NCBI GenBank assembly: GCA_033807775.1
Contig: CM066324.1
Location: forward strand, 133,291,501-133,355,500
DNA: 64,000 nucleotides
Direction of reading: 5' to 3'
Origin: Saussurea involucrata
Lineage: Eukaryota > Streptophyta > Magnoliopsida > Asterales > Asteraceae
Shown: positions 53,408-64,000 of the stretch, piece after piece
How the letters are laid out: every line of letters starts with the position of its first letter
How positions within the stretch are numbered: the first letter of the stretch is position 1
The notes under the pieces: model-generated
Databases searched by the model: none
Told to the model about the DNA's origin: nothing
Seen by the model: the letters and a program-made list of their open reading frames with translations, nothing else
Program-made: the position numbers and the translations under genes

Positions 53408-55555
53408 ATGGCTACTAACACAAACACAAATTATATCGACAATGGTTCTCTTGCAAAACCCCCTAGATTCTCCAGAGATAATTTTAATCTATGGAAAAAT
53501 AGGATGACTCTCTTCTTAGAAGGTGTAGACCCTACTATGCCTTATTATCTTGAAAACGACCCATTTATTCCTGTAAGAATTGATGCCGCAGTACCTGTCG
53601 CTGAGAATAGACCTGCTATTCCAGAAAGGCTGGTACCCAAAGAAGTTCATACGTGGACTGACGAAGATAAGAAGAAAGTGGCTATCGATACAAAAGCCAG
53701 ATCCATACTATCCATGGCTCTTCCTGACGAAGTCTATCATTCCGTCATGAACCTGAAATCCTCAAAAGCCATGTGGGACACAATATGTGTTCAGTATGAA
53801 GGTACTGCTGAAGTCCAGGACTCTCGAAAGATCAACCTGGTAAGACAGTATGAAAGTTTCATTTGTGGTAAGAATGAGACTCTCTCTGAAGTTCACCAAC
53901 GTTTTAATTGCTTAATAATAGATCTGAAAACTGTTGGTAAGGAATATTCTAACTTTGAAGTGCTGACAAAGTTTCTAGAATGTTTACCTGAAAGCTGGGA
54001 CAATTATTCTATGTGTCTCAAGCTGTCAAAAGATCTAAGATCAATGACCCTTGCTACCTTATATGGCACGATGCTGAATCATGAGCAATCAAGCCATCTT
54101 AAGAAGAATCTTATAAAAGATTCCAAAAGCACCCCTGTTGCTTTAATCTCAGAGGAACCTTCTACTCAGCGACCCTCGGTCACTATTACTGAGTTAGAGA
54201 GTAACTCTGAAAGGTCATCAGATTCTGACTCTTCAGATGATGATGAATCTTTGGCTCTCCTAACTAAAAAGTTCAGGAGATTCTCCAAAAAGAAAATGTT
54301 CAGAAAGAACAAACCTCTTTCAATAACTGATAAGCCAAGATCATCATCTGACTCTGAAGATGATGAAGCCAATCTCTGTCTTATGGCAAAGATTGAAGAT
54401 GAGGAAGAAAGTTCAGACATTCCCTCTACTTCAACATCTGCAATTCAGGTATCACCATCCTTCTTTACAAATATTGCAAATATTGATGAAGCTGATAGTC
54501 TCCGCAAAATCGATATCTTGACTAGAAGTTTATATGAAGCCATGAATGGCAAAACAATAGTTGAAAACCAAAACCTTGATCTCGCTGAACAGCTTAAAAA
54601 CTGTCACCTTCAAATAGAAAAGCTTTCTAAAATTGAAGAAGATTTTAAAGATCAAGTGCATTTAAATCAGCTAGTCAAAATCGAACGAGCAGAAGCTATC
54701 GCTGCTTTGAAAGCTGAAAAAGCTACTGTTGAAGGGTGGTGTAACTCTTCAACAAAGATCACTGAGATAATTAAGTCTCAGATACCCTTGAGTGATAAAC
54801 GTGGTCTTGGTTACAAATATGAAACTAAAGAACCAACCACTGATCGTTCCATGCTCTTATTTGGAACTTTCGTATCCTCAGTCGCTGACACTTCGTCTTC
54901 TCAGTGTTCGTCCTCTAGACCGCCTATCCCTGAGGAAATCTCTGCCTCTTCAAAAGGTAAAGAGAAAATGGTTTATCCAAAACCTACCTCTGTCTTTAAA
55001 GATAAAGGTAAAGGAATTGCGTTGAACCAAAATCCTCAGAAGGGTACTTTAGTACCAAAGCTGAATGCTTCTAAAGCCTTAGTGATTTATTCCTCTGGAT
55101 CAAGGAATCAGATCTCTGGATCTACTCAGCGTGGGTCTATTCAACGATCTACTCCTAGACTCAGAGTGGATGTCCTTGGTAAGAAATCTGAAGAACTTAA
55201 TGTTCCTCCCATTTTGAAAGCCAAAAGCTTATTTGGTGCTGGTCCTTCTAATTCAAAATCAAAAGCTCAGCATTCAAGTAGTCCTAGAACTACTTTTAGT
55301 TATAGGAAATGTTATCACTGTGGACTCACTGATCATATTGCTAGTAAGTGTCCATCAGCCACAAAAGCTGAAAAGATAGCTAAGGTGAAGATTGCCCCCA
55401 AGGCAAAGAAGACCACTGAGGTTAAGAAATTAACCAAAGTGAAGACTGACAAAGCTGAATCTTCAAATGCTGCGAAGATTGCTGAACCTTCCATTCCAAC
55501 TACTTCCACTGACAAACGCGTACACATGGTTAATTGGGTTCCCAAGAAAAATTGA
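53408..55555 (+). CDS. gag of element B, open but lacking the first zinc knuckle
   Basis: 715 residues from MATNTNTNYIDNG. UBN2-type domain: NFNLWKNRMTLFLEGV, then WDTICVQYEGT, QRFNCLIIDLKTVGKEY and FLECLPESWD to about residue 230. An acidic Ser/Asp stretch follows, then a coiled coil (about 390-460), a basic Ser-rich region and one zinc knuckle CYHCGLTDHIASKC near 55314, ending WVPKKN. Compared with A, the part containing the first knuckle (CFNC...) and the segment up to SDSEDDEANLC is deleted in frame; both sides carry ATCATCA-like bases. The stop TGA (55553-55555) is followed in frame by a few sense codons and then pol. It could still form particles. Confidence 0.87.
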   Translation: MATNTNTNYIDNGSLAKPPRFSRDNFNLWKNRMTLFLEGVDPTMPYYLENDPFIPVRIDAAVPVAENRPAIPERLVPKEVHTWTDEDKKKVAIDTKARSILSMALPDEVYHSVMNLKSSKAMWDTICVQYEGTAEVQDSRKINLVRQYESFICGKNETLSEVHQRFNCLIIDLKTVGKEYSNFEVLTKFLECLPESWDNYSMCLKLSKDLRSMTLATLYGTMLNHEQSSHLKKNLIKDSKSTPVALISEEPSTQRPSVTITELESNSERSSDSDSSDDDESLALLTKKFRRFSKKKMFRKNKPLSITDKPRSSSDSEDDEANLCLMAKIEDEEESSDIPSTSTSAIQVSPSFFTNIANIDEADSLRKIDILTRSLYEAMNGKTIVENQNLDLAEQLKNCHLQIEKLSKIEEDFKDQVHLNQLVKIERAEAIAALKAEKATVEGWCNSSTKITEIIKSQIPLSDKRGLGYKYETKEPTTDRSMLLFGTFVSSVADTSSSQCSSSRPPIPEEISASSKGKEKMVYPKPTSVFKDKGKGIALNQNPQKGTLVPKLNASKALVIYSSGSRNQISGSTQRGSIQRSTPRLRVDVLGKKSEELNVPPILKAKSLFGAGPSNSKSKAQHSSSPRTTFSYRKCYHCGLTDHIASKCPSATKAEKIAKVKIAPKAKKTTEVKKLTKVKTDKAESSNAAKIAEPSIPTTSTDKRVHMVNWVPKKN

Positions 55556-55564
55556 TCTTCCTTT

Positions 55565-57746
55565 GTGATGCAGGTTAAGAAGGGTATCTGGTATCTCGAT
55601 AGCGGATGCTCTAGACACATGACTGGAAAGAAAAGCCTGCTCGCTGAATACAAGGAAGAGAAGGGTCCCTCTGTGACTTTCGGTGGAAATGGAAAAGGAC
55701 ATGCCCGAGGGTTTGGTGTACTCTCAAATGGTACAACCACCTTCAGAAGAGTCGCATATGTTGAAGGGCTTAAGCATAATCTTCTAAGCATCAGTCAGCT
55801 TTGCGACAAGGATAACAAAGTAATATTTACTAAGGAATCCTGCTTTGTCACTGACAAAAAGGAGAAGATAGCTCTCAGCGGTTATCGTTTGGAAAATGTT
55901 TATGTAATAAACATGGACTCAACAACCACTGAGAACTCCTGTTTCTTCTCAAAAGCCTCATCTGATGTCAACTGGCTATGGCATAAAAGACTCTCTCATC
56001 TGAATTTCAAGACACTGAACACTCTTTATTCAAAAGAGTTAGTCACTGGTCTACCTCAACACTCATACGCAAAAGAGTCTTTATGTTCAGCGTGTGAAAA
56101 AGGGAAGCAGACTAAAGCAAGCTTTAAGTCAAAGCAAGTTTCCTCAGTATCATCTCCTCTACAACTACTCCATATGGATTTGTTTGGCCCTGTTAACAAA
56201 CAATCCATCGCTGGAAAGAAATATACACTGGTCATAGTTGATGAATTCTCTCGTTATACATGGGTTATGTTTCTCCGTTCCAAGAGTGACACCCCTGAAG
56301 AACTCATCACCTTTGTTCGGAAGATGGAAACCCTGAACAATTTGACCGTTCGCTCAATAAGGAGTGATCATGGGACTGAATTCAAAAACAGTTCTCTTGA
56401 TTCCTTCTTTGAGAGTAAGGGTATTTCTCACAACTTTTCTTCAGTGAGAACACCGCAACAAAATGGAGTCGCTGAAAGAAGAAATAGAACAATTATTGAA
56501 GCTGCACGTTCAATGCTCAACGATTCTCACCTGCCTACTCAGTTTTGGGCAGAAGCTGTCAACACCGCTTGTTTTACGCAAAACAGGTCGCTGATAATCA
56601 AAAGATTCAATAAAACAGCCTATGAACTTTTTCATGGGAGAAAGCCTTCAATCAGCTTTCTTCACATCTTTGGATGTCAGTGTTTCATACTGAACAACAG
56701 AGATGCCCTTGGAAAGTTTGATCCTAAGGATGATGATGGAATCTTTCTTGGATACTCCTCAGTTTCCAAAGCCTTCAGAGTCTTCAATCGAAGAAGACAA
56801 ACTGTTGAAGAAACAATTCACGTCACGTTTGACGAATCCCGTTCAACGAACTCTAAACCGAACACTGACACTGAAGAACTGAATCAATGGATGTTTTCTC
56901 ATCTTGGTGATTCAGAAGATATTCCCACTCCTCGTGCTCACACAGTTGAAGATGATGGTCCTACTATCATTCCAAATATGCAGAATAGTGAAGCTGAAAC
57001 ATCATGGGTCTCAGCTGTTCCCATAAACACTATACCTGTTTCTGAACCCAATGTCTCAGACATTCCATCTACTTCTCAGTAATCAGTGAATATAATGACA
57101 ACTACATCCATTCCTCTCTTGGCTGATACTCCAGACGTCGCTGAAGCCTCATCTTCAGCTCCTTCAGTTCAGGTTGAGTCAACGTCTCATGCTCCGGCTC
57201 AGCGATGGACTATAAATCACCCAATTGATCAAATTCTTGGTGATCCAAACGCTGGTATTCAGACTCGACGAAGTGCAGGTAATATTTGTTTATTTGTTAA
57301 TTTTATTTAACTAACTGAACCAAAGAAAGTAGATGATGCCCTCACAGATCCAAACTAGGTCAGCGCCATGCAAGAAGAGCTGACTGAATTCGAAAGAAAC
57401 AAAGTTTGGAAACTTGTTCGAAGACCAATTGACAAAACAATGATAGGCACTAACTGGGTCTATCGAAACAAGTTGGACGAACATGAAACTGTAACTCTCA
57501 AATATTCCAATCTATTGCGACAACACAAGTGCCATCGCTATAGCCAATAATCCAGTGCTACACTCAAAGACAAAACACATCGAAATCAGGTATCATTTTA
57601 TCAGAGATCATGTGATGAATGGTGATATAGAACTTCACTTTATCCCAACTGATTATCAGTTAGCTGATCTGTTCACCAAACCTCTTGATGAGACAAGATT
57701 CAACTTTCTCATCAGCGAGCTTGGAATGCTGAACTTTGAAGAGTAA
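55565..57746 (+). pseudogene. pol of element B, reverse transcriptase deleted
   Basis: Protease YLDSGCSRHMTG, GAG-pre-integrase WLWHKRLSHLNF and integrase (LHMDLFGPV, RSDHGTEFKN, PQQNGVAERRNR) are open to 57082. Stops follow at 57080, 57308 and 57356 (TAG where Trp is expected). After YRNKLDEHETVTL (about 57505) the sequence jumps directly to the last third of RNase H (atattccaatctattgcgac region; then LHSKTKHIEIRYHF) and ends LGMLNFEE at 57746. Missing: the reverse transcriptase, including YVDD, and the RNase H STAEAEYVA block. The join changes frame. At the join, CTCAA is shared by both original flanks, as judged from copy A. Confidence 0.9.
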
Positions 57747-58083
57747 AATCTTCAGCGGTTCACATTTGATCAGCGATACGATTATACAAACTTGTATAGC
57801 CCTCGGGATAAAATCAACTTGTATAACCTATTCTATCATCTTCTCTCTGAATAAACTTGATTCGCTGATATCAAGGTATGTTTTTTTCTCTCTCTCTGAC
57901 AATCGCATGTAAATGCAAGATTTCAAAATAAATTACATCGCTGAATATCTCTTCTTTATCAGCGAAACTTTGAAATTTCTAAAAACCTTCACTGATATTT
58001 CTAAATTCAGTGCTTCATGTTTTCAAAAGTGTCCCTGAGTTTTCAAAACCTCAGAGACAACCAAGAATATGAAAGGACAGTTG
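57747..58083 (+). other. pol-to-accessory intergenic region of B, upstream part
   Basis: Holds several CGCTGA words and a short TATAGCCCTCGGGATAA piece resembling the LTR end (57796). No gene seen. Confidence 0.5.
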
Positions 58084-58242
58084 TGACGTCATTGCAACGG
58101 ATAAGCCCTGACACGTTCTTCTTTCTGACACACGTTTGCACGTTTCGTTTACTCGCCAATCAAATGCAAACACGTGTCCGTGTCATGATGAAAATCTTTT
58201 CCCGCTCAAGATTTTCTCTTTCAAAAATCTCTCTATATAAAC
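58084..58242 (+). promoter_or_regulatory. Candidate internal promoter of the accessory gene in B
   Basis: TGACGTCA 58084-58091, ACACGTGTC 58170-58178 and CTCTATATAAAC 58231-58242. The spacing TGACGTCA-to-TATA is 147 (A: 145) and CACGTG-to-TATA is 60 (A: 58). All three words fit plant bZIP and TATA binding sites. Function inferred. Confidence 0.5.
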
Positions 58243-58363
58243 AAATTCTTCGTTTATATTCTCCTTTTACGCGAACTTCTCCTCCAAGCAAAGAAAGGAT
58301 TCACTGTTGCATTTTGCTCTCGATTTTCCAAGAACAACTGTTCATCTTCTTCAAACATCAAAG

Positions 58364-58766
58364 GTTAATATGTTCTTATTTTTTTACCAAATGCAAATAA
58401 CTTGTTTCTGATCTTCTCATTGTTTTAACAAGATCAAACAAAAGAACTTCTTAAAAATGAAATCATTTTCTTTCATGGTTTTATGAACACAACCATTTCA
58501 TGGTTGTTCTTCAAGTTTAAATGCAAAAATCTTAAACTTGTTCTTCATTCGTTTTTCCAGAATCTCAATCTTCAAAGGAAACTGGAAAACAAGATTTTTA
58601 TTGGGTTTGCAGTTCGTTTTTTTTCAAAAACAAGAAAAATCCTAATCTTCATTAAGACAATTTTTGTCTGAATGAAATGGACAAAATTCGAACCATCTTA
58701 TTGGAAAACCCTTTCCTCATTAAGATTATTCTTATTTGTTAATCTTTGGTTGAACTGATAATACAG
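58364..58766 (+). other. Candidate 5' leader intron of the accessory gene in B
   Basis: AAAG/GTTAATATG donor and ATACAG acceptor, 403 bp, T-rich, acceptor three bases before the ATG at 58770. Same borders as in A. It contains no conserved ORF. Confidence 0.45.
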
Positions 58767-58769
58767 AAA

Positions 58770-61700
58770 ATGGCATCTTCTGACATTCCCAAGAACACCA
58801 ACGCTGAAAACACTACTGCTGATGATACTGCTGAGGAAATGGAAATCCTCAAGGCTCCTCAGGTCAAGTTCTCTCTTGACAAGCTGGATTGGACTAAGGT
58901 AAACAACCTTTATGCGCTTCTCGAGTTTCCTCCTCGAAAGCAAGTCACACATCTTGATGATGCTGTGAAATTCCTCAAGAATTGCTGCATCTCCACAGCC
59001 CTGACCATAACCCCTCCCGCACATCAGCTTTTGTTATCACAATTCTGGTACTCTGCCAGACACTCTCAGTTACCATCAGCCAAAGACCCCTCCAAAACAA
59101 TTGACTGCATCCTCTGCGATATCGAATATGGCACCATGAAGATCACCCCTGCCATCATTCGCAAAGCCCTCAGCCTTCCCATCGCAACCAAAGAAAAACC
59201 CTTCGTTCCCCTCCCTGACCCCAAGAAAAACTCAGACAGGGAAGCCATCATTGCATTCTTTGATGCAACGGGCTATGTATGAGAAACTGGAAGGGATATG
59301 AAGCCCGAGAAGAAGCTGACCATTATCAAGAAATCAAAAATGCCCAGCGAGATGAATTTCATCTTCGCCCATGTGATCAGCTGCATGACTGCCAAGAGCG
59401 ACTCTTCTGACCAAGCCGCTAAACCTCAGCAAGCAATGGGATATGCATTGCTGAAAGGTCTACATATAGACTGGGCATCGATCATCTATGATGACATGGT
59501 ACTCAGAGTGGACACCGTCGCTGACAGACCTCCATGGGTTCCATATCCTCGGTTCATCAGCGCCATATTCCAAAAAGGTCTGAAGGACAGCTATCCTCAA
59601 GAGGGTGACCTGAAGCTTTCTCAGGTTGGCCCTAAGATACTCGACTTCAAACCAGTGGCGAATGAGGTACGTCTTTCTACACTCTTAACTCTTCTAAATC
59701 CCTCTACTTCTTCTACTTCTGCAGCTCCTTCAGCGGACAAACCCACCGCTGATACCCCAGCTGCAACCTCCATTCCTTTTAAAAGGAAACATTCTGACAC
59801 CCAACTTGGTTCCAAAAGAACTAAGAAACCCAAGGAGCAATCCAAGCAATCTCCTGCTAAAGTCTTATCAGCTCCTCCTGTTGAGCTGAAGGAAAGTTCA
59901 GTGGTACGCTCTGCCACACCTGAACAAGCCACCCACTCTATCCCGACTTCAGCGTCTCCAAACACTGAGGTTACAAACTTGGAAACTACCCAACCTCCCT
60001 CAGTATCTCAAAAGACTGATGAAGTGATTCTCAGCGATTCCAAACGCTGAACTCAGTAACCAACCTCCATTCTTATCCTTCGCTTCTCCCTCCACTCATT
60101 TGGACACAACTCCAGTTATCACTGAAGCACCTGTCATTCCTCCAGAAGCTAAAGAAAATACTCTTCAAGGAGTGATGGGCATAGGACCTGCAGAGCTGAC
60201 CATACGTCCACGTACTCTCGCTGACGATATGGAACTTTACTCAGGAATCCGTGATTTTGATGAATTCACCAATCCTCCTGCAGGTACTCACCAACCCCTA
60301 TACACTGTTACTAAACCCCAAACTTCTGAGCTTTCCTCTGTTCACAAGTTTTTATATGTTACAGGTCCTAATTTGGGAGACATCAACGCGTCTCTGAAGA
60401 CTGTAGAGACAAAGCTGACAGGTCTCACGTCTACTCTTTTCGGCAACTCTTCAGCGGTAAAAATCGCTGGAGAAAATCTTACAAAGCTTACAACCGTTGT
60501 CGAAAAGAATGCCTCCAAAGCTAATGTGGAGAAGGTTGATAAATCACTCGATGATTTTTCCAAAGTTCTAGCTGACATCTACACAGACTACCTCGACATC
60601 AAGAAATCGGTTGACACCATGTCCAGCGAAGTCACAACGCTGAAGACATCGGTTGGCACACTCAAAGGTGATATGTTTGCTGTAAAGACTGATGTCAACA
60701 CGATGAAGAATGACATCTCTTCTATTTAGAACTTGTTGCAGCAGATCCTGACCAACACAACCGCCCCTGCACCTGCCCCTGCTCCTGCACCTGAGCATTT
60801 TACTCCGGCAGATCGTGCTGAACTCGTCAAAATCAATCCTGGTATTTTTGTTCTTCAAACCAGATTATCAACGATTGAGACTTATGTGGGGGTCCCTGGC
60901 CAAGAAGACAGGGAGAAAACCACGGCTGCTGAATCATCTCATTCCTCCCCCAGTCATCATGAAAAAGAGGGGGAGAAGAGCGCTAAAGACCTCTCCAAGA
61001 GCGCTGAAGACCTTTCCCATGATGAATCTATCAGGGGAGAGAAGAATGAAGACCTCACCTTCACTGAAGAGGGTGAGAAGACTATTGAAGCTGAAGCAGT
61101 CGCTGGACCTCAGGTAGATGAACACCCTGAGGGAACCGAGAAGCTCGCCACTGTATCTGAGGGGGAGCAACTCGAAGAAGAAGCTGAAGAAACTGAGTCT
61201 GAAGCTGAAGATGAAAAAGCCATCGACTTGTCTGATGCTGAACCATCCTCTTCTCCAAAGAATGATGATGACGAAGATGACGACGATGATGATTCTTTTA
61301 TCGTCAAGCCTGCTCAGAGAACTAAAGCTCTTAAAGGGATTCTGATAAATGAACCTTCAGGGGAGCGGACAAAGACAAAGCCATCAGCATCTGAAGCTGA
61401 CAAAGGCAAAGGAAAAGGTGTCGCTGAAGATGAAAATCTGATGATCTTGCTTAACAAGTCGGTTTGTCAGGTACATTAATCTTACACAACATCCCTCCTC
61501 TATACACTTTATCAGTTCTCTACCTCCGCAAACCTCTATACACAATCCCATTCTTTCCATATCTGTTCTACCCATGTTCTTACTTGTAAGATCGCTGCGT
61601 TTCAGCTAGTCCTCTCCCCTGTTTGAGGATATCGCTGAAGTTCCTACAGCTGCGACTTCATCAACAATAATCCCAGCTCCCAATGCTGAAGAAATAATCC

Positions 61701-62848
61701 CAGTCTTAGATTTAATCTCTGAGACTGATGAACCTGAAGAACATATGCTCTCTCACAAAAACAGACCTTCCTTGGCTCCTCAAAAGCTAAGTGAAGAGGA
61801 TCAAGAAAAGAGAGATGCAATGATCAAGAGACTCGAAGATCAGCGAATCATTCTGAAGCGTGATCAACTTCCTTCCGTTCCTCCAAAGTTCAGAGTTTCT
61901 CAAAAGGAATACAAGGAACACCTCAGAGCTGAACGCTTAATCGCTGAAAGAAAGGAAGCTGAAGAAAAAGATATAGAATACGCCATCAAGCTTACTCAAC
62001 GATCAATAAAAGACCCCAAGCTGAAAAGAGTTCCCATTGATGTTCAACGTCAGCTATGGGATGATGCTCAAAAGATCGTTAGAGAAAAGACTAAGGTCTC
62101 TGACACGACTTTGGAATGGGCTAAACAAATGCTGACCTATCGATCTAGACCATCCAAAATCATCAAAGTAAACATCAGAGGAAGACTGTACGCCGACGTT
62201 CCTGTTGTTGAAGTGGATGTCTACAGAGAAGACAAGACCAAGCAAACTTTCTATGCTGCTACCTTAGAAAAGTTTGGTCTCTCTGAATGGTTAGAAACGA
62301 AATTAGCCATTCAGGGATCGCGCTCAAAGTTCAAAAGCCATGTCGAGAAGATCTTAAACAAACAGATCGACCTGCTTTCCTCTGCTGTGGATCTTCCTCC
62401 TCAACAAAGAAAAGTCTCTGCTAAAAAAAAGAAAGTCTCTGATTCAGGTCCTCCTATACGGAATGAAACAGGTATTGGTTTCTCTCGTGCTGAAGTTCTT
62501 GGCCCTGATGCTGATCTCTCAGCGCTTGACACCTCCCTACCACCTGGAGAAACTTTCATTCCTGGCACAGTTGTAAGTGATCCATATGGTATATTCTTTC
62601 TAGACTACGATGGAAACCATCACTTTCAACGTATCTCTGAGCTCCATATCGCTCCCATCGAACAACTCAGAGATCTCTTATACTGGTGTGAAGTCAGACG
62701 CGACATCAAAGCTAGACACCTGAAGCCCTTGATTTTTGAAGAAGCTCTGAAGAAAAAGAATCAAGGAGTAGATGTCCCTGACTGGATGATTGCCACATCA
62801 ATGACCCTTGATGAATAACTCATTAAGGAAGAACCTTTTGACGGATAG
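58770..62848 (+). pseudogene. Accessory gene of element B, several breaks
   Basis: Counterpart of the A gene. ATG 58770 (MASSDIPKNTNAENT). The N-terminal domain (QFWYSARHS, PAIIRKALSLP, YALLKGLHIDWASIIYDD) is crossed by a TGA at 59280. It continues through SVVRSATPEQATHS, the position where A has its stop. An extra base near 60040 shifts the frame; the next part (60100 on) is a coiled-coil-like Thr/Lys/Val repeat, with TAG at 60727. An acidic run (NDDDEDDDDDD) comes before VCQ and the intron donor. The last exon from 61610 has CTG where A has ATG (61619), which argues that block 3 is reached by splicing, not by its own start. Stop TAA 62816, ten codons before the natural end at 62846-62848. 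GAGGGGGAG purine words occur at about 60968 and 61158. Confidence 0.7.
61471..61609 (+). other. Candidate intron 2 of the accessory gene in B
   Basis: CAG/GTACATTAAT donor, TTCAGCTAG acceptor, 139 bp, phase 0 both sides; C/T-rich before the acceptor. Confidence 0.5.
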
Positions 62849-63101
62849 GATCGCCTTGTAATTCTTTCTATCCTTATCTGTCTACATCTTTTGTACTTGT
62901 AATTTTATTCGCTGTACTTGTAATTTTTCCACTTCCCTCTGTAATCTTTACAAAGTTTAAAGAAAAATTTCAGCGAACGTACTTTACTCCATCAGTACAG
63001 AAAAGATCCCAGAAAACAGTAAAAAGGACAAATATTTTATGAGTTCTTTTTATCCTTATGTTTTCATTAAATAGCAATTTTCTCTGTTGCTATGTCATAA
63101 T

Positions 63102-63116
63102 CAAATAGGGGGAGAT
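63102..63116 (+). promoter_or_regulatory. Polypurine tract of element B
   Basis: CAAATAGGGGGAGAT directly before the 3' LTR; plus-strand primer site. Confidence 0.85.
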
Positions 63117-64000
63117 TGTTGATCCAAACCCTTAGTGATTTGATAAATGACCCTCTCTTATATATACTTAGTGAAAATTGTAAGTAAACAATATGTATCA
63201 GAGTTTCACTATCGCTGATAAGTACTAAGATCTTCCAGTACCGCTGATAGGAACTCTCGTTCTTTAGATTAAACATTCAACGAAACTGTTCACCATAATA
63301 CTCTGAGTCTGTTCAGTACTTATGGTGATCGCTGATAAGTTAGTTGTTTTACTTATGATCCCTGAAGACAAGTTTCACGTCAACATAGGTTCTACGCTGA
63401 AGTCGAAGATCAAGCTCAAGAACCAGCGACAAGTCTCCTAATGAACTGATGCGGATCAACGAAGACTCAGATTTGTCCACTCAACGTGAAGTATCAAGTA
63501 CAGGACTTTGTCTATCGCTGAATTCTATCATTCGCTGATAAAGAATGATAGATCGCTGAATCAACGAAAAGCTGATCATGAAGTCCTCCGTACAAAGTAC
63601 TTTTGTCTTAACCACCCTTGCACGACTCCGTACGATATGTCAGAAAAGAACCTCCTATTGTCTGAAATCGTACAACCACTCTGATACTACACTGTTCAAA
63701 CATGCGGCTACTAAGGCTGTCAACAAAGGTCAATGACATGCAACCATTCAGCTGCTGCCACGTGTAAAGTGTAAACTGCAATGCATTAAATGCATGCAGT
63801 ATATAAGAAGAAGAAACCACTTCATTTTGAAGTAACTTGCTAACTCTGGACAAGTTCATCCTTCTTATCTTGAGATAGGTTATTATTAGTAATTTCCTTC
63901 TCCTTCTTAGTGCAAGAAACTTAGTGTTCCAACTTGTTTAGATTTAGGATTTATCCTTAATCTTGTTTCCGCAACAAGCTGTAAATTGCTAATGATTTAT
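63117..64000 (+). repeat. 3' LTR of element B, cut by the window end
   Basis: First 884 bp of an expected 973; same start TGTTGATCCAAACCC, CGCTGA array, G-box and TATATAAG (about 63800) as the 5' LTR, with only scattered differences by eye. Bases 62849-63101 before it are 3' untranslated sequence without a gene. Confidence 0.9.

Larger units (their letters stand above)
52352..64000 (+). mobile_element. Sirevirus-like copia element B, internally deleted, 3' LTR cut by window end
   Basis: Same family as A, opposite orientation. 5' LTR 52352-53324, primer site, gag, protease-integrase, then a deletion that removes reverse transcriptase and half of RNase H, the internal promoter region, the accessory gene, purine tract and the start of the 3' LTR at 63117. 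At least two internal deletions relative to A have short repeats at their ends. Several point stops. Probably not autonomous. Confidence 0.9.

Overview
The window is a stretch of repeat-rich plant nuclear DNA made almost entirely of transposable elements. I see no host single-copy gene, rRNA gene, tRNA gene or bacterial-type operon. Evidence for a plant, most likely a eudicot: primer-binding sites complementary to initiator-Met tRNA (TGGTATCAGAGC) follow several LTRs; Ty1/copia (including Sirevirus-like) and Ty3/gypsy chromovirus polyproteins are present; there is a PIF/Harbinger (ALP1/HARBI1-like) transposase; and there is a TRIM of a type common in plants. A placement near Asteraceae is only a weak impression from protein style.

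Layout. 1-1411: end of a PIF/Harbinger DNA transposon with a frameshifted DDE transposase. 1776-6542: degenerate Ty1/copia element H (+). 6543-8084: LTR-like repeat without genes. 8085-9891: Sirevirus-like copia I (+), whose LTR holds a complete 522-bp antisense TRIM inserted exactly at the LTR TATA box. 9892-30120: large Sirevirus-like element A (-), split by the very young, intact copia element C (+, 17041-24855, TSD CTTTT). 30121-40336: two near-identical pol-deleted copies D and E (-) in tandem, sharing one LTR (35041-35706). 40337-47826: chromovirus F (+) with a truncated 5' LTR. 47827-52351: AT-rich DNA, a copia gag/RT relic G, a 250-bp foldback element and a pair of about 445-bp direct repeats. 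52352-64000: Sirevirus-like element B (+), same family as A in opposite orientation, running off the window end.

How the parts work together. In each LTR element the LTR supplies promoter and terminator, gag the particle protein, and pol the protease, integrase, reverse transcriptase and RNase H. C has long open gag and pol frames. A, B, F and H carry many breaks. D/E keep gag and a 3' accessory ORF but have lost nearly all of pol, so they would need enzymes in trans.

Most interesting candidate. A and B carry, between pol and the 3' LTR, an accessory gene with the layout of an ordinary plant gene: a putative internal promoter (TGACGTCA, CACGTG and TATATAAAC at nearly the same spacing in both copies), a candidate 5' leader intron ending 3 bases before the ATG, a long exon, a second candidate intron of about 140 bp, and a last exon. 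The encoded protein has an N-terminal domain typical of plant retrotransposon extra ORFs, a coiled-coil middle, an acidic stretch and a basic/helical C-terminal part. Promoter and introns are inferred from sequence only.
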